From: a bacterium | GTDB lineage: Bacteria > Bdellovibrionota > FAC87 > UBA2466 | DNA length: 13,788 nt | Reading direction: 5' to 3' | Assembly: GCA_022842225.1 (NCBI GenBank) | Contig: JALHPX010000030.1 | Coordinates: 1 to 13,788, forward strand | In this document: positions 1-5,978 of the stretch, piece by piece | How positions within the stretch are numbered: position 1 is the first letter of the stretch | Layout of the letters: the number at the start of each line of letters is the position of its first letter | Position numbers and translations under genes: made by a program | Notes under the pieces: generated by a model | Seen by the model: only the letters and a program-made list of their open reading frames with translations | What the model was told of the DNA's origin: nothing | Databases searched by the model: none

Positions 1-279
1 AAAAAGTTCAAAGCCGAAACGTACGTTTTAACCAAAGAAGAAGGCGGTCGTCATACGCCTTTCTTCACGGGATATCGTCCGCAGTTCTATTTCCGCACGA
101 CTGACGTAACGGGCGTCATCTCCCTCAACAAAGGCGTTGAGATGGTAATGCCCGGCGACAACGTCGCTGTAGAAATCGAACTCATCTCCTCCGTAGCTAT
201 GGAAAAAGAAAGCCGCTTCGCTATCCGCGAAGGTGGCCGCACCGTAGGCGCCGGAGTAGTAACGGAAGTCATCGAATAG
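1..279 (+). CDS. tuf: Elongation factor Tu, C-terminal fragment (5' end outside window)
   Basis: EF-Tu is the GTPase that carries aminoacyl-tRNA to the ribosomal A site in the cytoplasm. Only the last 92 codons are present, open from base 1 to a TAG at 277-279. They encode the C-terminal beta-barrel (domain 3). Clear family blocks are GGRHTPFFTGYRPQFYFRTT, VEMVMPGDNV and RFAIREGGRTVGAGVV, the last almost at the C-terminus as in all EF-Tu proteins. The GTPase domain is not in the window, so nucleotide-binding motifs cannot be checked. The gene lies 75 nt before rpsJ on the same strand, the usual position of tuf next to the S10 operon. A hairpin fills much of that gap. Identification is firm; whether this is the only tuf copy cannot be told. 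Confidence 0.97.
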   Translation, partial: KKFKAETYVLTKEEGGRHTPFFTGYRPQFYFRTTDVTGVISLNKGVEMVMPGDNVAVEIELISSVAMEKESRFAIREGGRTVGAGVVTEVIE

Positions 280-299
280 GTTTATCTGGTTGTTTTTTT

Positions 300-339
300 G
301 CCGCCCCGAAACTGCGAAAAGTAGTTTCGGCTCGGCGGC
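300..339 (+). promoter_or_regulatory. Hairpin in the tuf-rpsJ gap
   Basis: GCCGCC (300-305) pairs with GGCGGC (334-339), and CCGAAACT (306-313) pairs with AGTTTCGG (323-330). This gives 14 base pairs, a 3-nt bulge (CTC, 331-333) and a 9-nt loop. A run of seven T (293-299) lies before the hairpin on the plus strand, not after it, and the base after the stem is A, so this is not a canonical intrinsic terminator in the direction of transcription. The structure ends six bases before the rpsJ ribosome-binding site. It could be a leader element, an attenuation or pause site, or an RNase processing site between tuf and the S10 block. The pairing is seen directly; the function is inference. Confidence 0.6.
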
Positions 340-344
340 AAAAT

Positions 345-349
345 GGGAG
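345..349 (+). promoter_or_regulatory. rpsJ ribosome-binding site, favours GTG start
   Basis: GGGAG sits 5 nt before a GTG at 355. An in-frame ATG at 343 overlaps this motif and has no good purine-rich site of its own. The GTG start gives an N-terminus MQSQKIRIRLKAFD, which matches the family, so the GTG is preferred. Confidence 0.7.
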
Positions 350-354
350 AGCTT

Positions 355-663
355 GTGCAGAGTCAGAAGATTCGAATTAGGTTGAAAGCGTTTGATTACA
401 AACTGCTCGACCAGTCAGTATCCGAGATCGTTGAGACTGCTCGACGTACGGGTGCGAAAATTGCGGGGCCTATTCCGCTGCCGACGAAGATCAATAAGTA
501 CACCGTGCTGCGATCTCCTCACGTGGATAAAAAATCCCGTGAGCAATTCGAGATCCGTACGCATAAGCGTCTTATCGATATTCTTGAGCCGACCCAAAAC
601 ACGATTGATTCCCTGATGAAGCTGGATTTATCAGCCGGGATCGACGTCACCATCACTTTGTGA
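355..663 (+). CDS. rpsJ: Small-subunit ribosomal protein S10 (uS10)
   Basis: S10 is a head protein of the 30S subunit and, as NusE, a partner of NusB in transcription antitermination. The product is 102 residues from the GTG at 355, the usual S10 length. Diagnostic blocks are KIRIRLKAFDYKLLDQS near the N-terminus, TGAKIAGPIPLPTK, SPHVDKKSREQFEIRTHKR and the C-terminal LMKLDLSAGIDVTITL. The alternative ATG at 343 would add MGEL and is disfavoured by the ribosome-binding site and family alignment. It is the first gene of the S10-type block. The next gene, 7 nt downstream, is rplD and not rplC, so the usual second gene of the operon is absent. Identification is certain; only the start has some doubt. 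Confidence 0.97.
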   Translation: MQSQKIRIRLKAFDYKLLDQSVSEIVETARRTGAKIAGPIPLPTKINKYTVLRSPHVDKKSREQFEIRTHKRLIDILEPTQNTIDSLMKLDLSAGIDVTITL

Positions 664-670
664 GGACAAC

Positions 671-1309
671 ATGCCGTCATTACCTCTGTACGACATGAAT
701 AAGAAAGAAGTCGGCAAAGTCGATCTTATCGATTCTGTTTTTGCTGGCGAAGTAAAAACTCATCTAATTCACGATGCGGTTCGCTATCAGGTAGCCAAGT
801 GGTACCAACAGCGTACGGCTTTATGCCGTAACCGCACCGAAGTTAGTGGAACTCGCAAAAAGGTCTACCGACAAAAGGGAACGGGACAAGCACGTCACGG
901 AGATCAAAAAGCTCCAACGTTTGCAGGTGGCGGTAAAGCCCACGGCCCACACCCTCGTCTTGTTGTACGCAAGCTAAACAAAAAAGTTCGCAAAGCTGCT
1001 CTGGTAAGCGCTATTTCGATGCACCAACAGGAAGATCGCCTGTTCATCATCGATAAGCTCGAGCTCGAAAAGATGAGCGCTAAGCAAGTCGCAAAATGCC
1101 TCGACGCATTTGGATTAAAGACTGCTTTGCTCATCAACACTGCAGATTCGCCGAAAGCGGAGAATTTCAACAAGAGCTCGCGCAACGTGCCCAAAGTGAA
1201 ATTCTTGAAGCCGGAAGGCATCAACGTCTTCGATATTTTGAAATTTAAAAACGTGGTTCTTTCGAAGAAGGCCGCGGAAAGCATCGCGGAGCGTCTGGGC
1301 CATGCATGA
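671..1309 (+). CDS. rplD: Large-subunit ribosomal protein L4 (uL4)
   Basis: L4 binds 23S rRNA early in assembly, and its long loop lines the nascent-peptide exit tunnel. In E. coli it also represses the S10 operon. The protein is 212 residues, slightly longer than E. coli L4. The extended tunnel loop is at about residues 60-95, with GTRKKVYRQKGTGQARHG followed by the glycine-rich FAGGGKAHGPHPR. The C-terminal half keeps the globular fold, including LKPEGINVFDILKFKNVVLS. GAGGA (662-666) overlapping the rpsJ stop is the likely ribosome-binding site. The 3' end overlaps rplW by 8 nt. It directly follows rpsJ because rplC is missing here. Whether L4 still autoregulates this operon is unknown. Confidence 0.98.
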   Translation: MPSLPLYDMNKKEVGKVDLIDSVFAGEVKTHLIHDAVRYQVAKWYQQRTALCRNRTEVSGTRKKVYRQKGTGQARHGDQKAPTFAGGGKAHGPHPRLVVRKLNKKVRKAALVSAISMHQQEDRLFIIDKLELEKMSAKQVAKCLDAFGLKTALLINTADSPKAENFNKSSRNVPKVKFLKPEGINVFDILKFKNVVLSKKAAESIAERLGHA

Positions 1310-1580
1310 CATTATCAAAAGAGCGTTAGTCACTGAGAAAAACACTCTGCACGCGAGCACTAAAAACGAATATGCGTTTGAAGTGTCTCTGACTGCAAAT
1401 CGCAGTGAAATCAAAAAAGCCGTCGAGAAAATCTTCGGAGTAAAAGTTCTTCGGGTGAATACCCTGGTCAATCGCGCAGAAGCTCGCCGATTGGGCAAGT
1501 CGCCTGGCAAACGTATCCTCTGGAAAAAAGCTATCGTGAAGTTGAAGGAGGGCGACAAGTTTGAATTTGTCGCTGGTTAA
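1302..1580 (+). CDS. rplW: Large-subunit ribosomal protein L23 (uL23)
   Basis: L23 sits at the tunnel exit of the 50S subunit and is the docking point for trigger factor and signal recognition particle. The product is 92 residues, within the bacterial range. The N-terminal block IIKRALVTEKNTL contains Glu12 in the TEK motif, equivalent to the glutamate used for docking in E. coli L23. The central part has the typical IKKAVEKIFGVKVLRVNTLV, followed by the basic loop and ILWKKAIVKLKEGDKFEF. The ATG at 1302 lies inside the last codons of rplD, giving an 8-nt overlap in a different frame and suggesting translational coupling. GGAG at 1288-1291 is a possible ribosome-binding site. rplB follows after 5 nt. 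Confidence 0.97.
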   Translation: MHDIIKRALVTEKNTLHASTKNEYAFEVSLTANRSEIKKAVEKIFGVKVLRVNTLVNRAEARRLGKSPGKRILWKKAIVKLKEGDKFEFVAG

Positions 1581-1585
1581 GGTTT

Positions 1586-2410
1586 ATGCCAACTAAGTCA
1601 TACAATCCCATTACTCCCGCACGACGATTCATCACTACGATGGATTTCAGCGAACTTTCGAAAGAAGGTCCTGAGAAGTCTTTAACTGTTCGCAAGTCCA
1701 GCACCGGTGGACGCAACCATTATGGTCGCATCACCAGCCGGTTCCGGGGCGGCGGTCACAAGCGTCGTTACCGTATTATCGATTTTAAACGCGACAAAAA
1801 AGAGATTGTCGGCAAGGTCGCCTCGCTTGAGTACGATCCAAATCGTACCGCTAACATCGCGTTGATTCAGTATTCGGATGGTGAAAAGCGTTACATCTTG
1901 GCTCCCCTCGGCTTAGCCGTTGGCGCCACGGTGCTCGCTTCGGAAAAGGCAGATATTCACGTCGGCAATTGCATGCCGCTGAAGAATGTCCCTCCCGGTA
2001 CCACTCTTCACAACATTGAACTCAAAGTTGGAGCCGGCGGTAAGTTGGCTCGCAGCGCGGGTGCGATGGTTCAATTGGTCGGCTTTGAGCAAGGGTATGC
2101 ACAGCTTCGGATGCCATCGGGCGAAATCCGCATCGTGCCAGAGACTTGCTGGGCAACCATTGGCCAAGTTGGAAATTTAGACCATGAAAACCTGACGATT
2201 GGTAAAGCCGGTCGTAAGCGTTGGCTCGGTCGACGTCCTCACAACCGAGGCGTCAGCATGAACCCTGTCGACCATCCTATGGGTGGTGGTGAAGGGAAGT
2301 CTTCGGGAGGTCGTCACCCGACCACACCTTGGGGCAAAAAGACCAAGGGTAAGAAGACTCGTAAGAACAAGCGCACAGACAGATTCATCATGCGCAGGAG
2401 TAAGAAATAA
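1586..2410 (+). CDS. rplB: Large-subunit ribosomal protein L2 (uL2)
   Basis: L2 is a core 50S protein needed for subunit joining and for a functional peptidyl-transferase centre. The 274-residue length matches the family. The N-terminal block KSYNPITPARRF, the OB/SH3-like middle part (GGGHKRRYRIIDFKRDK, then LEYDPNRTANIALI) and the C-terminal segment (NPVDHPMGGGEGKSSGGRHP) are all present. His230 in that segment corresponds to the conserved histidine near the peptidyl-transferase centre in E. coli L2. The C-terminus is strongly basic, as expected for the extension into rRNA. The site before the ATG is weak (AAGG overlapping the rplW stop), so coupling with rplW is likely. The stop overlaps the rpsS start as TAATG. 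Confidence 0.98.
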   Translation: MPTKSYNPITPARRFITTMDFSELSKEGPEKSLTVRKSSTGGRNHYGRITSRFRGGGHKRRYRIIDFKRDKKEIVGKVASLEYDPNRTANIALIQYSDGEKRYILAPLGLAVGATVLASEKADIHVGNCMPLKNVPPGTTLHNIELKVGAGGKLARSAGAMVQLVGFEQGYAQLRMPSGEIRIVPETCWATIGQVGNLDHENLTIGKAGRKRWLGRRPHNRGVSMNPVDHPMGGGEGKSSGGRHPTTPWGKKTKGKKTRKNKRTDRFIMRRSKK

Positions 2411-2700
2411 TGCCTCGTTCTATTAGAAAAGGTCCCTACGTGGCCCCGCACCTGATGAAGAAAGTTCAACGGGCGCAGGAAACGAACGACAAGAAGGTCA
2501 TCAAGACCTGGTCTCGTCGCTCTACGGTTACTCCTGAGTTCATCGGACTCGCGATGGCCATCCACAACGGACGCAAGTTTCTTCCTATTTTTATTACGGA
2601 AAACATGGTCGGACATCGCTTAGGCGAGTTCGCCGGCACTCGTACTTTTGTCGCTCATTCGGGCGATAAGAAGACGAAAGTGGAAGGAGCGCCGAAGTAA
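2410..2700 (+). CDS. rpsS: Small-subunit ribosomal protein S19 (uS19)
   Basis: S19 forms a complex with S13 in the head of the 30S subunit and contacts the A-site finger bridge. The 96-residue product is close to the usual 92-93. The N-terminus MPRSIRKGPYVAPHLMKKV and the blocks TWSRRSTVTPEFIGL, AIHNGRKFLPIFITENMVGH and LGEFAGTRTFVAHSG are family-typical. The start codon shares its A with the last base of the rplB stop (TAATG at 2408-2412), and the stop overlaps the rplV start in the same way, so the gene sits between two coupled junctions. S19 and S13 genes are both in this window. Identification is certain. Confidence 0.98.
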   Translation: MPRSIRKGPYVAPHLMKKVQRAQETNDKKVIKTWSRRSTVTPEFIGLAMAIHNGRKFLPIFITENMVGHRLGEFAGTRTFVAHSGDKKTKVEGAPK

Positions 2701-3035
2701 TGGAAGTACGCGCGAAATTGAAATTCGCACGCATCACCCCGCGAAAAATGCGCTTGGTCGGAGATCTGGCCAAGGGTTTGTCGGTGGGCAAAGCGCAATC
2801 CCAATTGCGCTTCTGCGGTAAGCGTGGCGGTAAACTCCTCTCTACCCTTTTGGATTCGGCTGTTGCGAACGCCAAAGAAAAAGGTGGCGTGGACGTCGAT
2901 AACCTGTACGTAAAGCAAGTACTTGTGGACAACGGTCCAATTCTGAAGCGCTTTATCCCGAGAGCAATGGGACGAGCTACTCCAGTTTTGAAGAAGATGA
3001 GTCACGTAACTATTGTTTTGGATGAGGCGAGATAA
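2700..3035 (+). CDS. rplV: Large-subunit ribosomal protein L22 (uL22)
   Basis: L22 contacts all 23S rRNA domains, and its long beta-hairpin reaches into the exit tunnel opposite L4. The product is 111 residues, like E. coli L22. The N-terminus MEVRAKLKFARITPRKMRLV is typical. The hairpin region is at about residues 78-101, with RAMGRATP at 88-95, the segment where macrolide-resistance changes map in other bacteria; no such change can be claimed here. The segment SAVANAKEKGGVDVDNLYV is also conserved. Translation probably couples to rpsS through TAATG at 2698-2702. rpsC follows after 2 nt. Confidence 0.98.
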   Translation: MEVRAKLKFARITPRKMRLVGDLAKGLSVGKAQSQLRFCGKRGGKLLSTLLDSAVANAKEKGGVDVDNLYVKQVLVDNGPILKRFIPRAMGRATPVLKKMSHVTIVLDEAR

Positions 3036-3037
3036 AC

Positions 3038-3718
3038 GTGGGACAGAAGACGAACCCAATTGGTTTCCGCATTGGCGTAAACAAGACCTGGAAATCGCGC
3101 TGGTACAGCGTTCGAGAGTACAAATCCTTCTTGCTGGAAGACATTAAACTCCGCAAATTTCTGAAGGATAAAGTTTCGCATGCAGGCATCTCGCGCATCG
3201 ACATCGAGCGCGTTGCGAACAAGGCGAAGATTAACATTCACGCCGCCCGTCCAGGCATCGTGATTGGTAAAAAAGGAACTGGAATCGAGCAACTCAAGGC
3301 AGAAGCTCAAAAGATCTCCAAGTCCGAAATCTTCATCAATATTTTAGAAGTCCGTAAGGCGGAAGCTGATGCGCAACTCATCGCGGAAAACATCTGTGAC
3401 CAATTGCAAAAGCGGGTTGCTTTCCGTCGCGCGATGAAAAAGGCAATGAGCCAAGCGTTTAAGTTTGGCGTCAAAGGTATCAAGGTTCAGTGCTCGGGTC
3501 GTTTAGGCGGAGCGGAAATCGCACGCTTGGAGCGTTATGCAGAAGGCAGCGTCCCTCTCCATACTCTCCGTGCGGACATCGATTACGGTACTTCTGAAGC
3601 GTATACGACGTACGGCCAAATCGGAGTGAAAGTCTGGGTTTATAAGGGTGAAGTCTACAAAAAGATCTCGCCTACTCCCGTGGTTTCGCAAGCAGCAACA
3701 GCAGCAAGTGAAGGTTAA
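3038..3718 (+). CDS. rpsC: Small-subunit ribosomal protein S3 (uS3)
   Basis: S3 forms part of the mRNA entry channel on the 30S head and contributes to the ribosome's mRNA helicase activity. The protein is 226 residues from a GTG start (MGQKTNPIGFRIG), near the family's length. The KH type II domain occupies the N-terminal half, with its GXXG loop as GKKG at residues 77-80. The basic segment FRRAMKK (129-135) corresponds to the entry-channel arginines and lysine of E. coli S3. The C-terminal domain shows RLGGAEIAR (155-163) and HTLRADIDYG (175-184). The last residues are an Ala/Ser/Thr-rich tail. GAGG at 3024-3027 is the likely ribosome-binding site. rplP follows after 5 nt. Confidence 0.98.
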   Translation: MGQKTNPIGFRIGVNKTWKSRWYSVREYKSFLLEDIKLRKFLKDKVSHAGISRIDIERVANKAKINIHAARPGIVIGKKGTGIEQLKAEAQKISKSEIFINILEVRKAEADAQLIAENICDQLQKRVAFRRAMKKAMSQAFKFGVKGIKVQCSGRLGGAEIARLERYAEGSVPLHTLRADIDYGTSEAYTTYGQIGVKVWVYKGEVYKKISPTPVVSQAATAASEG

Positions 3719-3723
3719 CGACT

Positions 3724-4140
3724 ATGTTAAGTCCCAAAAGAGTTAAATATCGGCGCATGCAGAAAGGCCGGATGCGCGGCAAAGCCTACCGTGGCTCTGA
3801 CCTCAATTTCGGCGATTTCGGCTTGCAAGCTGTTACCTGCGGTCGCATCACGGCTCGGCAAATCGAAGCCAGCCGCGTGGCGATTGCCCGACACGCAAAG
3901 AAGGTCGGAAAGATGTTCATCCGGATTTTCCCGGATAAGCCTGTCTCTAAGAAGCCCGCAGAAACCCGGATGGGTGGCGGTAAAGGAGCACCCGAATATT
4001 GGGTGGCTGTTATTAAGCCTGGTCGTATTTTGTTTGAATTAGAAGGCGTAACCCGCGAAACCGCTACTGAGGCGTTCACCTTGGCAGCTCACAAGTTGCC
4101 GGTTCGCACTAAAATTATTTATCGAGGGGACACTCTGTAA
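3724..4140 (+). CDS. rplP: Large-subunit ribosomal protein L16 (uL16)
   Basis: L16 is a late-assembling 50S protein that shapes the A-site tRNA elbow pocket. The product is 138 residues, as usual. The N-terminus MLSPKRVKYRRMQKGRMRG, the middle blocks LQAVTCGRITARQIEASRVA and FIRIFPDKPVSKKPAETRMG, and GKGAPEYWVAVIKPGRILFE are diagnostic. Arg82 in TRMGGGKG aligns with the arginine hydroxylated in E. coli L16; whether it is modified here is unknown. AAGG at 3711-3714 lies before the ATG. The stop overlaps the rpmC start as TAATG. Confidence 0.98.
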   Translation: MLSPKRVKYRRMQKGRMRGKAYRGSDLNFGDFGLQAVTCGRITARQIEASRVAIARHAKKVGKMFIRIFPDKPVSKKPAETRMGGGKGAPEYWVAVIKPGRILFELEGVTRETATEAFTLAAHKLPVRTKIIYRGDTL

Positions 4141-4412
4141 TGGATGCCGGAGAACTTCGCAATTTTACACCTGAAGAGCTCAATGTTCGGGTGAAACAAT
4201 GGAAAGACGAACTGTTTCGTTCGCGCTTCAAGGCTCAAACCGCTGAAGCCCGCGATACGAGCGTTGTTCGCAAACTCCGCCGTGATATCGCGCGCGCTTT
4301 GACTGTAATCGGTGAGAAGAACAGCGGCGTCGTGATTGCTGCTAAGCCCGTCCAAGAGAAGGCCGTGGAAGATAAGCCAGCAAAGAAGACGGCTAAGAAG
4401 AAGAAAGCTTAA
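4140..4412 (+). CDS. rpmC: Large-subunit ribosomal protein L29 (uL29), with C-terminal extension
   Basis: L29 is a small two-helix protein next to L23 at the tunnel exit. The first 65 or so residues fit the family: an N-terminal acidic start, then PEELNVRVKQWKDELFRSRF and the conserved second helix VVRKLRRDIARALTVIGEK. The product is 90 residues, compared with about 60-70 for most L29 proteins. The extra 20-25 residues form an Ala/Lys-rich tail ending in KKTAKKKKA, probably unstructured and rRNA-binding. The start shares its A with the rplP stop (TAATG at 4138-4142). rpsQ follows after 3 nt. The family call rests on the helix motif and the position between rplP and rpsQ. Confidence 0.95.
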   Translation: MDAGELRNFTPEELNVRVKQWKDELFRSRFKAQTAEARDTSVVRKLRRDIARALTVIGEKNSGVVIAAKPVQEKAVEDKPAKKTAKKKKA

Positions 4413-4415
4413 TTT

Positions 4416-4697
4416 ATGGCGCAAGAAGTCCAGACAACAGAAAAGCACAAGGTCACGCAGAGCATTCGTGGAGTCGTTATTAGCGACAAAATGAACAAGA
4501 CTCGCGTAGTTGAAGTTCAGCGCCGCCTGACCCACTCATTGTATTTAAAAGGTCTCACCAAGCGCACTCGCATTTTCGTCCATGACGAGAAGAACGAGGC
4601 CAAAGTGGGAGATTTAGTGAAGGCCGAAGCGACTCGACCGCTTTCGAAAAAGAAAGCGTTCCGGATCGTTGAAGTTTTGGAAAGACGGGTAGAGTAA
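4416..4697 (+). CDS. rpsQ: Small-subunit ribosomal protein S17 (uS17)
   Basis: S17 is a primary 16S rRNA-binding protein with an OB fold. The 93-residue length is slightly over the usual 80-90 because of a polar N-terminus. Family blocks are IRGVVISDKMNKTRVVEV (about residues 17-34), HDEKNEAKVGDLVK (56-69) and TRPLSKKKAFRIVEVLER (73-90). The segment between, LTHSLYLKGLTKRTRIFV, replaces the common HPLYGK region with somewhat divergent residues. There is no strong Shine-Dalgarno, only the purine-rich 3' end of rpmC, so coupling to rpmC is likely. The stop directly abuts the ATG of rplN. Confidence 0.97.
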   Translation: MAQEVQTTEKHKVTQSIRGVVISDKMNKTRVVEVQRRLTHSLYLKGLTKRTRIFVHDEKNEAKVGDLVKAEATRPLSKKKAFRIVEVLERRVE

Positions 4698-5075
4698 ATG
4701 CTTCACAATTATAGTCGTCTTAATGTCGCGGATAACTCCGGTGCCCGAGAAGTCATGTGCTTCAAGGTATTGGGAGGCACACGCCGCCGTTATGCCCAAG
4801 TTGGTGATGTTATTGTTTGCACCATCAAGGAAGCCCTCCCCACTTCAAAAGTGAAAAAAGGCTCCGTGATGAAAGCGTTGGTGGTTCGTACACGTCGCAC
4901 GATTCGCCGGGCGGATGGTTCCTACATTCGCTTCGATGACAACGCAGCTGTACTTTTGAACACGAACCTAGAGCCAATCGGAACCCGTATTTTCGGACCC
5001 GTCGCTCGGGAAATCCGTGTTGCTTCGAAGGACGGTAATATGAAAATTATCTCCTTGGCGCCTGAGGTGTTGTGA
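4698..5075 (+). CDS. rplN: Large-subunit ribosomal protein L14 (uL14)
   Basis: L14 lies at the subunit interface of the 50S, forms bridge B8 and binds the anti-association factor RsfS in many bacteria. The product is 125 residues, compared with 122-123 usually. Blocks LNVADNSGAREVMCFKVLGG, GDVIVCTIKEA, VVRTRRTIRRADGSYIRFDD and the C-terminal TRIFGPVARE are typical; the C-terminus IISLAPEVL ends like other L14 proteins. It is the first gene of the classical spc block but abuts rpsQ with no intergenic base, so no separate promoter can be placed between the S10 and spc parts here. Its stop overlaps the rplX start as TGATG. Confidence 0.98.
   Translation: MLHNYSRLNVADNSGAREVMCFKVLGGTRRRYAQVGDVIVCTIKEALPTSKVKKGSVMKALVVRTRRTIRRADGSYIRFDDNAAVLLNTNLEPIGTRIFGPVAREIRVASKDGNMKIISLAPEVL
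5064..5067 (+). promoter_or_regulatory. rplX ribosome-binding site, favours ATG 5075
   Basis: GAGG lies 7 nt before the ATG at 5075 and 4 nt before an in-frame GTG at 5072. The spacing and the TGATG overlap with the rplN stop favour the ATG. The two choices differ by one residue. Confidence 0.6.
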
Positions 5076-5413
5076 TGAATTTGATTAAACACGTAAAGAA
5101 AAACGACTTAGTCCAAGTCCTTTCGGGCAAAGACAAAGGCAAAACTGGAAAAGTTCTGCGCGTTATCAACAAGAGCGGCAGGGTCGTTGTTGAGAAGATC
5201 AATCTCGTGAAGCGCCATAAGCGCCCCACGGGCAAAGAAGCTGGCGGCATCGTGGAGAAAGAAGCCCCGATCCCTGCGAGCAAAGTTTTGTTGTACGCCG
5301 ATTCTGTTGGCCGCGGCGTGCGAACCAGCGTCAAGTTTACTGACGGAACTGGTGGAAAAAAGGGCAAAAAGGTTCGCGTGAACCTGAAACACAATATTCA
5401 ATTGGATAAATAA
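5075..5413 (+). CDS. rplX: Large-subunit ribosomal protein L24 (uL24)
   Basis: L24 is one of the two initiators of 50S assembly and binds the 5' region of 23S rRNA near the tunnel exit. The product is 112 residues, a little longer than the usual 100-105. The KOW domain is at the N-terminus with LSGKDKGKTGKV at residues 16-27, followed by NLVKRHKRPT (43-52) and GGIVEKEAPI (57-66). The C-terminal part is more divergent, with a Gly/Lys-rich stretch before VRVNLKHNIQLDK. The ATG at 5075 overlaps the rplN TGA by one base. rplE follows after 1 nt. Confidence 0.97.
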   Translation: MNLIKHVKKNDLVQVLSGKDKGKTGKVLRVINKSGRVVVEKINLVKRHKRPTGKEAGGIVEKEAPIPASKVLLYADSVGRGVRTSVKFTDGTGGKKGKKVRVNLKHNIQLDK

Positions 5414-5414
5414 G

Positions 5415-5963
5415 ATGGCAACACCCCGACTACTCGAGCATTACCGAAAAGCAGTGGTCCCGGACCTCATGAAAGAGTTCCAGTACACGAATCCTATGCG
5501 GGTTCCTAAGCTGACCAAAATCGTCGTCAGCATGTGCTTAAAAGAAGCCACTTCGGATGGAAAAGTCGTTGAAAAAGCGATTGATGAACTTTCGACCATC
5601 ACCGGCCAAAAGCCCAAGATGACGCGCGCGAAGAAAGCTATTGCAGCTTTCAAATTGCGCCAAGGCATGCCGCTCGGAGCATTCAGCACCCTGCGCGGTT
5701 CGCATATGTACGAATTTTTGGATCGTTTCACGAACATTGCTCTCCCTCGCGTACGTGACTTCCGTGGAATTCCGAAAACCGGATTCGACGGCCAAGGCAA
5801 TTACACAATGGGCCTCAAAGAGCAGATCATTTTCCCAGAAATCATCTTCGACAAAGTGGATAAAGCCCGGGGAATGAACGTAACTTTTGTAACGACGGCG
5901 GAAACAGATAACGAAGGCTACGTGCTCCTTGAGAAATTGGGCATGCCTTTCCGTAAAAACTGA
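5415..5963 (+). CDS. rplE: Large-subunit ribosomal protein L5 (uL5)
   Basis: L5 binds 5S rRNA in the central protuberance and contacts P-site tRNA. The 182-residue product fits the family (178-187). Blocks are LLEHYRKAVVPDLMKEFQY, NPMRVPKLTKIVVSM, TGQKPKMTRAKKAIAAFKLR, GMPLGAFSTLRG, YEFLDRFTNIALPRVRDFRG and the C-terminal GNYTMGLKEQIIFPEI. The segment after IVVSM reads CLKEATSDGKVVEKA, where most proteins have a glycine-valine-glycine turn, a mild divergence. The start lies 1 nt after the rplX stop. In most bacteria rpsN follows; here rpsH follows after 15 nt. Confidence 0.98.
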   Translation: MATPRLLEHYRKAVVPDLMKEFQYTNPMRVPKLTKIVVSMCLKEATSDGKVVEKAIDELSTITGQKPKMTRAKKAIAAFKLRQGMPLGAFSTLRGSHMYEFLDRFTNIALPRVRDFRGIPKTGFDGQGNYTMGLKEQIIFPEIIFDKVDKARGMNVTFVTTAETDNEGYVLLEKLGMPFRKN

Positions 5964-5978
5964 TTTGAGAGTGCGATT

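Noticed and set aside
300..339. The tuf-rpsJ hairpin as an intrinsic terminator
   Set aside because: The T-run precedes the stem on the plus strand and A follows it. On the minus strand the stem would be followed by A, not T. Neither direction gives a stem followed by T.
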